DNA from: Burkholderiaceae bacterium
Lineage (GTDB): Bacteria; Pseudomonadota; Gammaproteobacteria; Burkholderiales; Burkholderiaceae
NCBI GenBank assembly: GCA_947380285.1
Contig: CANCQD010000024.1
Location: 1-25,185 of the forward strand
Direction of reading: 5' to 3'
Length of the DNA stretch: 25,185 nucleotides
The position numbers were made by a program, and so were the translations under genes. The notes under the pieces were generated by a model. That model was given only the letters and a program-made list of their open reading frames with translations, ran no database searches and was not told where the DNA came from. Positions 8,408-19,584 of the stretch are shown in pieces (the first letter of the stretch is position 1; each line of letters opens with the position of its first letter).

Positions 8408-9469
8408 TTAACGCAGTAAATTTCCGACCAAACGCAAACCATCCCAAGGGTCTGCTGGCAATTCTGCCGCATACAACCCTTTTACTTGGCGATCTAAGCC
8501 CGCAGCAACTTGCATTGCCCTGCGCAGCTTGAGGGGCTGAACCCTTCTAAGTGCCGCTGGGTACAAACGTTCTTTATTTCCCCAGATTCGGTTAGCTCGC
8601 ATGAGATTCTGAACAGATTCGCCTGCATCACTTGCTGCCTTCAATTTAGATAGTATCCGAAGCTCCTCAGTTACGCTCCACAGAATTAATACCAGCGGCT
8701 CTCCTTCGCCTCTTAAGCCATCTAACATGCGATTAAGCCTAGCGAGGTCACCAGAAAGCATGGCCTCAGTTAATTCAAAGACGTTATAACGCGCCACCTT
8801 CAGAATAGAAGAGCGTATTTGCTCCTCAGATAATTTTCCAGTGGGGTACAACAGGCCCAACTTCAGAATCTCTTGATGGGCGGCAATTAAATTACCCTCC
8901 ACTTGATCAGCAATAAACTCAAGTGCGCGTTGACCTTCAGGTCCCGCTTCAACCTCTTGATCTTGACGCTTCAATCTGCCAGAAATCCAATGTGGTAAAT
9001 GACTACGATCCAATGAGTCAATCTGAATAGCCATCCCCGCATCATCTAGAGCGCTAAACCAAGCTGATGTCTTTGTCTTACCATCTAAGCGGGGCAAAAT
9101 AATACAAACCACCGTATCCGGACCCTCGAGTCCATTCTTTTGAGATGCAATTTGAGTAGCAAACTGCTTTAACGCATCCGCCCCATCGCGACCAGGCTTG
9201 CCCGTCGGAATGCGCAGCTCCACCCAACGCTTATCGCCAAATAAAGACATGGTCTGCCCAGCATTCAATAAAGCACTCCAGTCAAAGCCGCGTTCCTGTA
9301 ACAACACCTCACGTTCGGTAAAGTTTTGCTTCTTGGCCGCAGCCCTCAGTTGATCCATTGCCTCCATCATCAATAGCGGCTCATCACCACTAAAAACATA
9401 CAATGGCAACATGGCAGCACTAGAGTTCAAAGACTTTAGGTGCACTTGCAAGGCATCCACTTTAACCAT
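8408..9469 (-). CDS. holA: DNA polymerase III subunit delta
   Basis: 353 residues (E. coli HolA 343). The delta subunit opens the beta sliding clamp as part of the clamp-loader complex. Recognisable segments are LYVFSGDEPLLMMEAMDQLR near residue 23 and the helical QVEGNLIAAHQEILKLGLL near 190, which is typical of the AAA+-like delta family, plus a C-terminal helical collar domain. The gene order lptE-holA is widely conserved in proteobacteria. The start is supported by GAGGTG (9484-9479), 9 bases before the ATG and touching the lptE stop codon, so translation is likely coupled to lptE. Confidence 0.94.
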   Translation of the reverse strand: MVKVDALQVHLKSLNSSAAMLPLYVFSGDEPLLMMEAMDQLRAAAKKQNFTEREVLLQERGFDWSALLNAGQTMSLFGDKRWVELRIPTGKPGRDGADALKQFATQIASQKNGLEGPDTVVCIILPRLDGKTKTSAWFSALDDAGMAIQIDSLDRSHLPHWISGRLKRQDQEVEAGPEGQRALEFIADQVEGNLIAAHQEILKLGLLYPTGKLSEEQIRSSILKVARYNVFELTEAMLSGDLARLNRMLDGLRGEGEPLVLILWSVTEELRILSKLKAASDAGESVQNLMRANRIWGNKERLYPAALRRVQPLKLRRAMQVAAGLDRQVKGLYAAELPADPWDGLRLVGNLLR

Positions 9470-9483
9470 GCCTTAATTCACCT

Positions 9484-10011
9484 CTAGAAGGCTCTGACTT
9501 GCGGCGCTCTTGCAGCAGCAGCAACGCGACGTAAGATTTGAATAGCCAAATCTTTACGCATTAGAGTTAAGAATTGTTGAATCTGGACATCGGTAGCCAA
9601 AACCGTTGAAACCGTGAAGTCCATATCGCGAGTGATGTAAATCTCAGACTCAGGCACAACTTCAGCTCCAGCCAAATCAAACGCTCTAAAGCCAACGCGA
9701 ATATTGAGTCGATAAGCAGATACCTGACCATTCGAGTTATAAGCCAAAATCTCGCGACCATTAATATCATTGGTAATTTCTAGGATGAGATCTGCATCTT
9801 TAGGATTAATGGCTACTTTGGCATCTGTGCCAGTCAAAATCGCCGTCTGCAAATCGGCCCTCAAAGGTGGAGACGGATTACCTGTAATCGCAATCACCTT
9901 GAATGGCAAATCCACCATGCCTCGCAAGCGATAGCCGCAAGCAAGCAAGCCACTCAGAGGTGCTGCGGCAATTAAACCCAACATTGCACGTCGCAGGTGA
10001 TTTACGCTCAT
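9484..10011 (-). CDS. lptE: LPS-assembly lipoprotein LptE
   Basis: 175 residues. LptE is the outer-membrane lipoprotein that plugs the LptD barrel and helps insert lipopolysaccharide into the outer leaflet. A lipoprotein signal peptide is visible: RR near residues 7-8, a hydrophobic core, and a lipobox GLLAC with the lipidated cysteine at 25. CGYRLRG immediately after the cysteine is the classic LptE (RlpB) start of the mature protein. The rest shows little sequence identity but fits in length. It lies between leuS (21 bases) and holA (14 bases), the same order as in E. coli leuS-lptE-holA, which supports the call. Confidence 0.92.
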   Translation of the reverse strand: MSVNHLRRAMLGLIAAAPLSGLLACGYRLRGMVDLPFKVIAITGNPSPPLRADLQTAILTGTDAKVAINPKDADLILEITNDINGREILAYNSNGQVSAYRLNIRVGFRAFDLAGAEVVPESEIYITRDMDFTVSTVLATDVQIQQFLTLMRKDLAIQILRRVAAAARAPQVRAF

Positions 10012-10032
10012 CGCTTTAGTTTCTGTAAAAGG

Positions 10033-12747
<2,715 letters not shown>

Positions 12748-13551
12748 TTATTTGCGCAAACCCAAAACATCTTGCATGTCGAATAAACCATTACTTTGGT
12801 TTTGCAAGAAACGTGCAGCGCGCAATGATCCCTGTGCATAGGACTGACGGCTTGAGGATTTATGGCTAATTTCTATACGCTCGCCATCACCAGCAAATAA
12901 GACGGTGTGATCACCGACGATATCGCCACCACGAATAGTTGCAAAACCAATTGAACCTTCTTTGCGTTCACCGGTATGTCCTTCACGCGCATAGACAGCA
13001 ACATCATCGAGCTTTTCACCTAAAGCATCTGCAATCACCTCGCCCATCTTCAGCGCAGTACCAGAAGGAGCATCTACCTTATGCTTATGATGGGCCTCAA
13101 TAATCTCAATGTCATACCCTTGATTGAGCATCTTGGCAGCAATCTCCAATAACTTAAAAGTCGCATTAACGCCAACACTCATGTTTGGAGCAAACACAAT
13201 CGCTAAATTTGTAGAGGCTTTTTTCAAGCTAGCAATTTGGTCAATAGTCAGGCCTGTAGTACCAATAATCATTTTGGTAGCAGTCTTTTCAGCAACAGTC
13301 AAATGTGCCATCGTGCCTTCAGGTCTAGTGAAGTCAATTAAAAATTGTGAATTCGCAAGAACCTGAGCGACATCAGAGGAAATCAGTACGCCGGTTTTTT
13401 TACCCAAGAACGCGCCAGCATCATCACCCAATTGTGGGCAAGCGTTATGCTCGAGCGCGCCAACCAATTGTGTATCCGCTGAATTGAGTACAGACTCAAT
13501 CAACATCTTACCCATTCGCCCGGTTGCGCCTGCAATTGCTATCTTCATCAT
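12748..13551 (-). CDS. dapB: 4-hydroxy-tetrahydrodipicolinate reductase
   Basis: 267 residues. Reduces hydroxy-tetrahydrodipicolinate with NAD(P)H in the diaminopimelate/lysine pathway. The nucleotide-binding motif GATGRMGK (8-15) is at the N-terminus and the signature [15 protein letters not shown] (152-166) contains the catalytic histidine pair and lysine. C-terminal [16 protein letters not shown] is also typical. Two adjacent ATGs (13551 and 13548) are both possible starts; the upstream GAAGCGAAGA is only a weak ribosome binding site. It starts 66 bases after bamE, and leuS follows. Confidence 0.97.
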   Translation of the reverse strand: MMKIAIAGATGRMGKMLIESVLNSADTQLVGALEHNACPQLGDDAGAFLGKKTGVLISSDVAQVLANSQFLIDFTRPEGTMAHLTVAEKTATKMIIGTTGLTIDQIASLKKASTNLAIVFAPNMSVGVNATFKLLEIAAKMLNQGYDIEIIEAHHKHKVDAPSGTALKMGEVIADALGEKLDDVAVYAREGHTGERKEGSIGFATIRGGDIVGDHTVLFAGDGERIEISHKSSSRQSYAQGSLRAARFLQNQSNGLFDMQDVLGLRK

Positions 13552-13577
13552 TAGTGTCTTCGCTTCTTTTTCAAAAT

Positions 13578-13600
13578 TGCTGATGGAACTTACTTCAGCA
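13578..13600. repeat. Small inverted repeat in the bamE-dapB gap
   Basis: TGCTGA (13578-13583) and TCAGCA (13595-13600) are perfect 6-base arms around an 11-base loop, located 27 bases before the dapB start. It could form a modest hairpin in the bamE-dapB transcript. There is no U-tract, so I do not call it a terminator; it may be chance. Confidence 0.3.
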
Positions 13601-13617
13601 TCAACATAAAAGTATTT

Positions 13618-14334
13618 TTACTTAGCTTCACCAGCCTGAGGAATATTGAGAGCTCCTGGACCTAATGGCTGAGGCTGAGCATCTGGATCTTTTTTCGAGA
13701 AACTAAAAAAGTCCCAGAATGAACTACTAGTCGTGGCGGCAGGTATTACAGCCCCAGCTGGTAAGTTATCGGTCTTGCTTGGTACCAGTAATTCTGGCTG
13801 CTGCAACGGCGGTGTGACCGGCGGCTTATTAGATCCAGTAATGATGTCCCAGAACGAGCGCTTAGTTTTGGAGTAGTTGTCGATCTCAGCAACCAACTCT
13901 ATTTCAGTTGGCAATGCATCACCTTCAAACTTCACCACTTTGTCGCCATCAAAAAATACTGTGACGTGACGCTCTTTGCCAATCGGCTGACCAGAGCGTT
14001 TAAATTCAAAGATGTAGTCCCATCGATTTGCATGGAAGTAGCTCGCTAATAATGGAGTGCCTAAAATTTGACGCACCTGTTCGCGCGTCATACCCAACTG
14101 CAACTTGGAATACTGTTCACTAGAAATGAAGTTGCCTTGCACAACGTCAGGTACGTAAGGTCTAAAAATCTTATTCACCCAAGCGCGTTGAGTTTCATCA
14201 ACCGCAGAAGTGCACCCAACTACCCCCAATAACCCAAACAGGGTGAGCGCCACAATTCCTAGTCGAGCGGAAGAAATAGTCCTCCTCAAAACGGGACTCA
14301 AAAAACGGGTAAAAAGTTCAAGGCAATTTTGCAT
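13618..14334 (-). CDS. bamE: Outer membrane assembly factor BamE (OmlA) with long C-terminal tail
   Basis: 238 residues from the ATG at 14334. BamE is a lipoprotein of the BAM complex that inserts beta-barrel proteins into the outer membrane. The signal sequence has a long n-region, then a hydrophobic core ending in the lipobox VVGC, cysteine at 41. The BamE core follows: RPYVPDVVQGNFISSEQ (58-74), LGMTREQVRQILGTPLL (80-96), WDYIFEFKR (105-113). Residues about 155-238 form a Pro/Ser-rich tail absent from E. coli BamE (113 residues) and carry SFWD twice (160-163 and 205-208). The frame stays open for 95 more codons upstream but that part is antisense to fur and is rejected. It is divergent from fur (49 bases between starts), an arrangement known as omlA-fur in other proteobacteria. 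Confidence 0.93.
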   Translation of the reverse strand: MQNCLELFTRFLSPVLRRTISSARLGIVALTLFGLLGVVGCTSAVDETQRAWVNKIFRPYVPDVVQGNFISSEQYSKLQLGMTREQVRQILGTPLLASYFHANRWDYIFEFKRSGQPIGKERHVTVFFDGDKVVKFEGDALPTEIELVAEIDNYSKTKRSFWDIITGSNKPPVTPPLQQPELLVPSKTDNLPAGAVIPAATTSSSFWDFFSFSKKDPDAQPQPLGPGALNIPQAGEAK

Positions 14335-14345
14335 GGCTGGCCGTA

Positions 14346-14373
14346 TCATTAAGACATTGATTTTAGCTCCCAA
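14346..14373 (-). promoter_or_regulatory. Candidate bamE promoter
   Basis: On the minus strand TTGGGA (14373-14368) and TAATGA (14351-14346) are separated by 16 bases, with 11 bases from the -10 box to the bamE ATG. It occupies most of the 49-base bamE/fur divergent region, so bamE and fur transcription probably overlap here. Pattern match only. Confidence 0.35.
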
Positions 14374-14383
14374 TGCCATAAAT

Positions 14384-14836
14384 ATGACCCAAATCCCTAC
14401 CCCTGAAGATTTACGCGATATCGGCCTAAAAGCGACTGGGCCAAGAATGAAAATCCTCGATTTCTTCCACCAAAATGGTGGTACCCACTTTAGCGCTGAA
14501 GATGTCTTTATGGCCCTAGCCAAAGAGGACAAAGAAATTGGTCTGGCAACGGTGTATCGAGTGTTGACCCAATTTGAGCGGGCTGGCCTGCTCTTACGCA
14601 GCCATTTTGAGTCCAGCAAGGGTGATAGCCGGGCGATCTATGAGCTCAATGAAGGTCAGCATCATGACCATTTGGTATGTATCGATTGTGGCCATGTGGA
14701 AGAGTTTGTGGATGAAGCTATCGAAAAACGGCAGCGTGATATTGCTAAAAATCTCGGTTTTAAGCTCCAAGAACATGCTTTGGCGATGTATGGGCACTGT
14801 CTGAAGAAAAATTGTCGCAATAAACAGCCTAAATAA
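14384..14836 (+). CDS. fur: Ferric uptake regulator Fur
   Basis: 150 residues (E. coli Fur 148). Fur binds Fe2+ and represses iron-uptake genes. The N-terminal winged helix contains GLKATGPRMKILDFF, HFSAEDVF and EIGLATVYRVLTQFERAGL (recognition helix region). The C-terminal metal-binding and dimerisation part has HHDHLVCIDCGHVEEF, with the CxxC of the structural zinc site, and ends with YGHCLKKNC, a second cysteine pair. The start at 14384 gives the family N-terminus; upstream in-frame codons overlap bamE on the other strand and are not believed. No Shine-Dalgarno is visible. It is followed by two terminator hairpins. Confidence 0.97.
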   Translation: MTQIPTPEDLRDIGLKATGPRMKILDFFHQNGGTHFSAEDVFMALAKEDKEIGLATVYRVLTQFERAGLLLRSHFESSKGDSRAIYELNEGQHHDHLVCIDCGHVEEFVDEAIEKRQRDIAKNLGFKLQEHALAMYGHCLKKNCRNKQPK

Positions 14837-14860
14837 GCGGTTTTTAACACCTTAGGAGCA

Positions 14861-14887
14861 AAAAAGACCTCAAATTGAGGTCTTTTT
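14861..14887. terminator. Bidirectional rho-independent terminator between fur and gap
   Basis: AAAAAGACCTC (14861-14871) pairs perfectly with GAGGTCTTTTT (14877-14887) around a 5-base loop. Flanking A and T tracts make it work on both strands, ending fur (24 bases after its stop) and gap transcripts, which converge here. Confidence 0.85.
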
Positions 14888-14899
14888 TTACAAAATTAA

Positions 14900-14927
14900 G
14901 CTTAAAAAGATGATTTAAGCGTTTTTT
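14900..14927 (+). terminator. Second terminator-like hairpin after fur
   Basis: GCTTAAA (14900-14906) and TTTAAGC (14914-14920) form a perfect 7-base stem with a 7-base loop, followed by GTTTTTT. The stem is AT-rich and weak, so it is probably a back-up behind the stronger hairpin at 14861-14887. On the minus strand it lacks a clean U-tract. Confidence 0.5.
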
Positions 14928-14959
14928 AATAACTTTTAGACACTCTTAGCTATTTTTGA

Positions 14960-15988
14960 TCACTTTATAGCCATCAGAGCTTCAGCAGCATTTAGCATCT
15001 GCACTGAATAACCCCACTCGTTGTCGTACCAAGCCAATACCTTCACCAATTTGCCATCGGCAGATACACGGGTTTGAGAGGCATCATAAATACTTGGACG
15101 CGGGTCATGGTTGAAGTCGATAGAGACTAATGGCAATGTATTGAATCCTAAAATGCCTTTGAGCTCACCTTCACTAGCGGCTTTCAGAATGGAGTTCACT
15201 TCGTCCACGCTCGTGGCGCGACTTGCAGCAAAAGTGAGATCAACGACTGAAACATTAATAACTGGCACGCGCATCGCAAAACCATCAAAGCGACCTGCCA
15301 AGGCGGGAAGAACTAAGCCAACAGCTTTAGCAGCACCAGTCTTCGTTGGGATCATGCTAGTTACAGCTGAACGCGCGCGACGCATATCCTTGTGATACAC
15401 ATCAGTCAACACTTGATCATTTGTAAATGCGTGAATGGTAGTCATCAAGCCTGACTCGATGCCAATTTTTTCTAACAGTGGCTTCACCAATGGAGCCAAA
15501 CAGTTTGTTGTGCAACTAGCATTAGATACAACAACATCGCTTGGCTTCAATACATTTTGGTTCACGCCATACACGATGGTTGCATCGACATCTTTTTCAC
15601 CAGGAGCAGAAATTAACACTTTCTTTGCGCCCTGCTCAATGTGAATCATGGCTTTTTCTTTTGAAGTGAACTTACCAGTGCACTCTAAAACTAAATCTAC
15701 GCCCAATTCACCCCATGGGGTTTCTGCAGGATTACGTGTACAGAACATTTTGATGCGATCGCCATTGACCACCATGCAATCACCATCAACAGAAACCTCT
15801 GCGGGGAAGCGGCCATGTGCAGAGTCGTATTGGGTAAGGTGGGCATTGATGGCAATGTCACCCATCGCATTGATCGCAACGATCTGGATATCGCGGCGTG
15901 GCTTGCCGTTTACTTGGTCCTCATACAAAGCACGCAATACCATGCGACCGATACGTCCATAACCATTAATTGCGACACGAATTGTCAT
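14960..15988 (-). CDS. gap: Glyceraldehyde-3-phosphate dehydrogenase
   Basis: 342 residues. Oxidises glyceraldehyde-3-phosphate to 1,3-bisphosphoglycerate in glycolysis, or the reverse in gluconeogenesis. The nucleotide-binding loop is NGYGRIGRM (8-16), the catalytic cysteine is C159 in SNASCTTNC, and the catalytic histidine lies in [11 protein letters not shown]-terminal WYDNEWGYS is conserved. The residue that is Asp in NAD-specific enzymes (INDL) is Ala here (INAMGD, A41), and the later DLPHKD segment of the Bacillus enzyme reads DVYHKD, so the cofactor preference may be relaxed. A good ribosome binding site AAGGGG (16000-15995) lies 6 bases before the ATG. It follows tkt by 56 bases and is probably co-transcribed with it. 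Confidence 0.97.
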   Translation of the reverse strand: MTIRVAINGYGRIGRMVLRALYEDQVNGKPRRDIQIVAINAMGDIAINAHLTQYDSAHGRFPAEVSVDGDCMVVNGDRIKMFCTRNPAETPWGELGVDLVLECTGKFTSKEKAMIHIEQGAKKVLISAPGEKDVDATIVYGVNQNVLKPSDVVVSNASCTTNCLAPLVKPLLEKIGIESGLMTTIHAFTNDQVLTDVYHKDMRRARSAVTSMIPTKTGAAKAVGLVLPALAGRFDGFAMRVPVINVSVVDLTFAASRATSVDEVNSILKAASEGELKGILGFNTLPLVSIDFNHDPRPSIYDASQTRVSADGKLVKVLAWYDNEWGYSVQMLNAAEALMAIK

Positions 15989-16016
15989 TTATTTCCCCTT
16001 ACTAATATTGAATTTA

Positions 16017-16030
16017 TTTCGAATTTCGAA
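16017..16030. repeat. Tandem TTTCGAA repeat in the tkt-gap gap
   Basis: The 7-mer TTTCGAA occurs twice in direct succession (16017-16023 and 16024-16030), each containing the palindrome TTCGAA. It lies about 30 bases upstream of the gap start. It might be an operator or simply AT-rich chance. Confidence 0.4.
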
Positions 16031-16044
16031 TTTTGTCTTTTAAA

Positions 16045-18039
16045 TTATTTCTTCGCGATGCATTGCTTAACCGTCTTTGAAATTTGATCGACCGTTAAAC
16101 CAAAATATTCATAGAGCTGAGGTGCAGGTGCAGACTCACCAAAGGTATCTACACCATGTACAGCGGCGCAACCATATTTCCACCAGAAATCACTTACGCC
16201 TGCCTCAACTGCAATACGTGGAATATTGGCCGGCAATACCTTTGCTTTATACGCTGCATCTTGTTGATCAAAAACAGTGGTGGAAGGTATCGAAACAATT
16301 CGAACTCCCAAACCTTCTGTCTCTAAACGTGCAGCGGTTTGCAATGCGAGCGCAATTTCAGAGCCGGTGGCGATGATGACTGCATCAATTTTTCCAGACT
16401 GAGGATCTCGCAAGACGTAACCACCACGTGCGATATCTTTAATCTGCGCAGCAGTTCGAGATACAAATGGGCAGTTCTGGCGGCTAAAAATCAAGGCGCT
16501 AGGACCGTTTTTACGCTCAATGGCTGCGCCCCAAGCTACCGCGCTCTCTGTGGTGTCACAAGGGCGCCACACCATCAAATTAGGGATCAAACGTAAGCTA
16601 GCCACATGCTCAACAGATTGATGAGTCGGACCATCTTCTCCCAAACCAATCGAGTCATGGGTAAAGACAAAAATGCTACGCAACTTCATCAGGGCAGCCA
16701 TACGCAAAGCGTTACGACTGTAATCCGAGAAGGTTAAGAAGGTGCCACCAAATGGAATATAGCCACCATGCAAGGCAATTCCATTCATGATTGCACTCAT
16801 ACCAAATTCACGCACACCATAATTAATATGGTTACCCCATTGATCAGCGCGCACTGCTTTACATGCAGACCAATTTGTTAAATTGGATCCCGTTAAGTCA
16901 GCGGAGCCTCCCATAAATTCTGGTAAAGCGGGTGCCAAAGCTTCAATTGCATTTTGACTTGCTTTACGAGTAGCGATTGTCTCCGCCTTTGTCTGGCAAG
17001 TTTTTAAATACGCATTTAATGTAGATGAAAAATTGTTGGATAGTTCACCTTCCATACGACGCTGCAACTCAGAAGCGAGCTCTGGATATTTAGTTTTGTA
17101 TTTTTGGAATTCTTTATTCCACTCGTGCTCAGCCGTTTGTCCACGCTTCTTAAAATCCCATGCTGCATAAATATCTTTCGGAATTTCAAATGGCGCATAA
17201 GGCCAATTCAGCGCTATGCGAGTTGCGGCAATTTCAGTGGCGCCCAATGGTGAACCATGTACTTTATCGCTACCAGCCATATTTGGCGAGCCTTTGCCAA
17301 TGGCAGTCTTGCAGCAAATCAATGTTGGCTTAGCGCTCTTTTTGGCCTTAGCGATGGCAACTGATACAGCCTCAGCATTGTGACCATCTACATCACGAAT
17401 CACATTCCAGTGATAAGCCTCAAAGCGCTTCGGCGTATCTTCGTTAAACCATGAAATCACTTTGCCATCAATTGAGATGCCGTTGTCATCCCAGAACGCA
17501 ATCAACTTATTCAACTTTAAAGTGCCAGCTAATGAACAGACTTCATGACTGATACCCTCCATCAAACAACCATCGCCTAAAAAAGCATAGGTGTAGTGAT
17601 CAACGATGTTGTGACCCGGACGATTAAATTCTTCTGCGAGTAATTTCTCCGCAAGTGCCATACCTACCGCATTGGAAATTCCTTGACCCAACGGACCAGT
17701 GGTAGTTTCCACACCAGGCGTAATTCCATACTCAGGATGGCCAGGGGTTTTGCTATGCAATTGACGGAATTTTTTTAATTCCTCAATGGGCAAGTCATAA
17801 CCAGATAGATGCAAGAGTGAATACAGCAACATCGAGCCATGACCATTGGATAAAACAAAACGATCCCGATTTATCCAATGAGGATCGCTAGGGTTATGCT
17901 TTAGGTGATCACCCCAAAGTGCAACGGCAATATCCGCCATTCCCATCGGCATTCCCGGATGACCAGAGTTGGCCTGTTGAACCGCATCCATGGATAAATG
18001 ACGAATGGCATCGGCCATGCGAATTTGAAGATTTGACAT
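16045..18039 (-). CDS. tkt: Transketolase
   Basis: 664 residues, as in E. coli TktA. The thiamine-diphosphate enzyme transfers two-carbon units between sugar phosphates in the pentose phosphate pathway. Visible motifs are [10 protein letters not shown] (24-33) with H27, [19 protein letters not shown] (65-83), the ThDP motif [12 protein letters not shown] (155-166), and the pyrimidine-domain [15 protein letters not shown] in the second half. The start is typical of the family. The upstream gene rsmE is divergent with 45 bases between starts, so the tkt promoter probably extends into rsmE. gap follows 56 bases downstream, linking pentose phosphate and triose steps. Confidence 0.97.
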   Translation of the reverse strand: MSNLQIRMADAIRHLSMDAVQQANSGHPGMPMGMADIAVALWGDHLKHNPSDPHWINRDRFVLSNGHGSMLLYSLLHLSGYDLPIEELKKFRQLHSKTPGHPEYGITPGVETTTGPLGQGISNAVGMALAEKLLAEEFNRPGHNIVDHYTYAFLGDGCLMEGISHEVCSLAGTLKLNKLIAFWDDNGISIDGKVISWFNEDTPKRFEAYHWNVIRDVDGHNAEAVSVAIAKAKKSAKPTLICCKTAIGKGSPNMAGSDKVHGSPLGATEIAATRIALNWPYAPFEIPKDIYAAWDFKKRGQTAEHEWNKEFQKYKTKYPELASELQRRMEGELSNNFSSTLNAYLKTCQTKAETIATRKASQNAIEALAPALPEFMGGSADLTGSNLTNWSACKAVRADQWGNHINYGVREFGMSAIMNGIALHGGYIPFGGTFLTFSDYSRNALRMAALMKLRSIFVFTHDSIGLGEDGPTHQSVEHVASLRLIPNLMVWRPCDTTESAVAWGAAIERKNGPSALIFSRQNCPFVSRTAAQIKDIARGGYVLRDPQSGKIDAVIIATGSEIALALQTAARLETEGLGVRIVSIPSTTVFDQQDAAYKAKVLPANIPRIAVEAGVSDFWWKYGCAAVHGVDTFGESAPAPQLYEYFGLTVDQISKTVKQCIAKK

Positions 18040-18072
18040 CGTAAATTTGGTCCCAAGAAAAAATAAATCGGC

Positions 18073-18084
18073 TACATTTCAGTA
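18073..18084 (+). promoter_or_regulatory. Candidate -10 box just before the rsmE ATG
   Basis: TACATT (18073-18078) ends 6 bases before the rsmE ATG; a transcript from it would be leaderless or nearly so. No -35 match at normal spacing. Tentative. Confidence 0.25.
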
Positions 18085-18846
18085 ATGCCTCAATTTTATC
18101 TTCCCAGCCCATGGGAATCTCAAAAGCCAACCACCCTCACGCCTGAGGTTGCCCACCATCTGCGCGTTCGACGCATCCAAACCGGGGAATTTTTCCCGGT
18201 ATTCGACGGCAAAGGCCAAATTGCCAGGGGTGAGCTCTTATCTTTAGGCGGAAAAACCGGTCAAGTTCAGTTAACTGATATCCGCACTGATACCCATCGC
18301 GAGACCCCATATGCCATTACTTTGGCTCAAGGACTAGCCGGTGGCGACAAAATGGACTGGATTGTCGAAAAAGCCGTCGAGACTGGCGCACAAAATATTG
18401 CTCCCATGCAATGTGAGCGGTCCATCCTAAAACTTACTCGTTCTAGCGATTTAGAGCGTGCCCAGAAGCGGCTTGCCCATTGGGAGGGGATCATCCAGGC
18501 AGCCTGTGAACAATGCGACCGGACCGTTTTTGCCAACCTGGAACCGATCCAAACATTTGAAGCTTATTTAAACGCAAGCCCAAAGCCTGCTCTCAAGCTA
18601 CTGCTGAGTCCTGATGCCACCAAAAGCATGTATTCAGTACTGATAGAAAATAATCCCCAAGATATTGTCCTCATGATCGGACCAGAAGGAGGTCACTCTC
18701 CCGAAGAAGAGACTCAAGCCCAAGCTGCTGGTTATCAATTAGTGTCCCTAGGTGAGCGAGTGCTTAGAACTGAAACAGCAGGCGTGGTAGCTATTACAGC
18801 GGTTCATAGTGTATGGAACCCTGAAATGCAAAATCGCCTCAATTAG
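18085..18846 (+). CDS. rsmE: 16S rRNA (uracil(1498)-N(3))-methyltransferase
   Basis: 253 residues (E. coli RsmE 243). Methylates N3 of U1498 in 16S rRNA with SAM. An N-terminal PUA-like region with HHLRVRRIQTGE (24-35) precedes a SPOUT domain. The knot motifs are IGPEGGHSPEEE (198-209) and SLGERVLRTETAGVVAI (221-237), which are diagnostic. It stands alone: divergent from tkt and convergent with the barstar-family gene. Its stop codon lies in the loop of a hairpin (18831-18855). No Shine-Dalgarno is seen before the ATG. Confidence 0.96.
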   Translation: MPQFYLPSPWESQKPTTLTPEVAHHLRVRRIQTGEFFPVFDGKGQIARGELLSLGGKTGQVQLTDIRTDTHRETPYAITLAQGLAGGDKMDWIVEKAVETGAQNIAPMQCERSILKLTRSSDLERAQKRLAHWEGIIQAACEQCDRTVFANLEPIQTFEAYLNASPKPALKLLLSPDATKSMYSVLIENNPQDIVLMIGPEGGHSPEEETQAQAAGYQLVSLGERVLRTETAGVVAITAVHSVWNPEMQNRLN

Positions 18847-18855
18847 AGGCGATTT
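18831..18855. terminator. Hairpin at the rsmE stop, likely terminator
   Basis: AAATCGCCTC (18831-18840) and GAGGCGATTT (18846-18855) form a perfect 10-base stem with a 5-base loop between two convergent genes. The stem is strong but the T-tract is only TTT on the plus strand and TTTT on the minus, so termination is likely but not certain. Confidence 0.55.
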
Positions 18856-18879
18856 ACAGAACTTCTAAGACTGCAGCAA

Positions 18880-19500
18880 TTAAGCGAAAGAGTAGAAGAC
18901 GCGATATGGAGTACGGCGCTCGGCCCAGAAATCAACGGCATCGCGGAAAACATCCAACAGCGTTTCACGAGCTTCTTTGTCAAACTTCTGAGTGCATGGC
19001 AAACCTTCTAGCACCACCACAAATCCAGGCTGTGGACCTGATTTATCAACTGTAGTAGTTAAGGCATCCAAAAGCGGATCGTAGTTTTTTGCCTGCTGCT
19101 TAGTAAATGAGTAAGCAATCGCAATCGACTCTAGTACTTCGCCTTTAGTCATGGCGTTAGCACAATTGGCATAAATAAAGTGCTGACCCAATTCAGTAGC
19201 CGCTTCCTGTAAATCAGGAGTACGGAAAGCACGAATAGATTGCACAATATTAGGGCGCACACTGCGCAACATTGCCGGCGGTCCGGCATCGCGAACGGCC
19301 AAAGCGGCACGCCAAGAAGCTGTCACTTTTTTCCCCGAAACTTGATTTGCTGCATAGGTTTGTAAACGAGATAAGCCACCTTCAGCGTAAATATTGGCAG
19401 CCGATGACTCAGTTTCAAGTCGATCATTGCTATCCCAACTTTCAGCGCGGCTATGTTCATCGAAGCTGGCTGTATTGCTGTTTTCAGAGCGATTATTCAT
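18880..19500 (-). CDS. Barstar-family protein with long N-terminal extension
   Basis: 206 residues. The last 100 or so (about 103-206) resemble barstar, the small inhibitor of the ribonuclease barnase: FIYANCANAMTKGEVLESIA, then NYDPLLDALTTTV, a hydrophobic strand GFVVVLEGL, and ETLLDVFRDAVDFWAER. Aligned by eye to barstar, D35 is kept (D145), D39 is Thr (T149) and E76 is Asp (D187). Residues 1-40 are polar and low in complexity (Ser, Asn, Glu, Asp); 45-100 look folded but I do not recognise them. Barstar itself is 90 residues, so this is more than double. No barnase or other nuclease gene is nearby. Role unknown: it may bind another nuclease or have a different job. It lies downstream of maeB on the same strand with a candidate promoter of its own. 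Confidence 0.8.
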   Translation of the reverse strand: MNNRSENSNTASFDEHSRAESWDSNDRLETESSAANIYAEGGLSRLQTYAANQVSGKKVTASWRAALAVRDAGPPAMLRSVRPNIVQSIRAFRTPDLQEAATELGQHFIYANCANAMTKGEVLESIAIAYSFTKQQAKNYDPLLDALTTTVDKSGPQPGFVVVLEGLPCTQKFDKEARETLLDVFRDAVDFWAERRTPYRVFYSFA

Positions 19501-19510
19501 GATGGGTGCT

Positions 19511-19539
19511 AGGTTACCCCTAACACGCCATCAAATCAA
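19511..19539 (-). promoter_or_regulatory. Candidate promoter of the barstar-family gene
   Basis: On the minus strand TTGATT (19539-19534) and TAACCT (19516-19511) are 17 bases apart; the -10 box ends 10 bases before the ATG, giving a very short leader. No Shine-Dalgarno is seen at normal distance. The -10 match is poor. Confidence 0.35.
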
Positions 19540-19584
19540 GCCCAAATACAGTACATTTTATATAACACACTGATTTATATAGAA

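Noticed and set aside
14210..14383. Upstream in-frame extension of fur
   Set aside because: It overlaps the bamE signal peptide on the other strand; the ATG at 14384 gives a protein of normal Fur length.
14335..14383. Possible Fur box in the bamE/fur region (ATCATT and TGATTT pieces)
   Set aside because: The pieces do not line up with the 19-base Fur consensus well enough; AT-rich chance is as likely.
14335..14619. 95-codon upstream extension of the bamE reading frame
   Set aside because: It is antisense to the start of fur, lacks a lipoprotein signal at its own N-terminus, and the lipobox-bearing start at 14334 gives a normal BamE.
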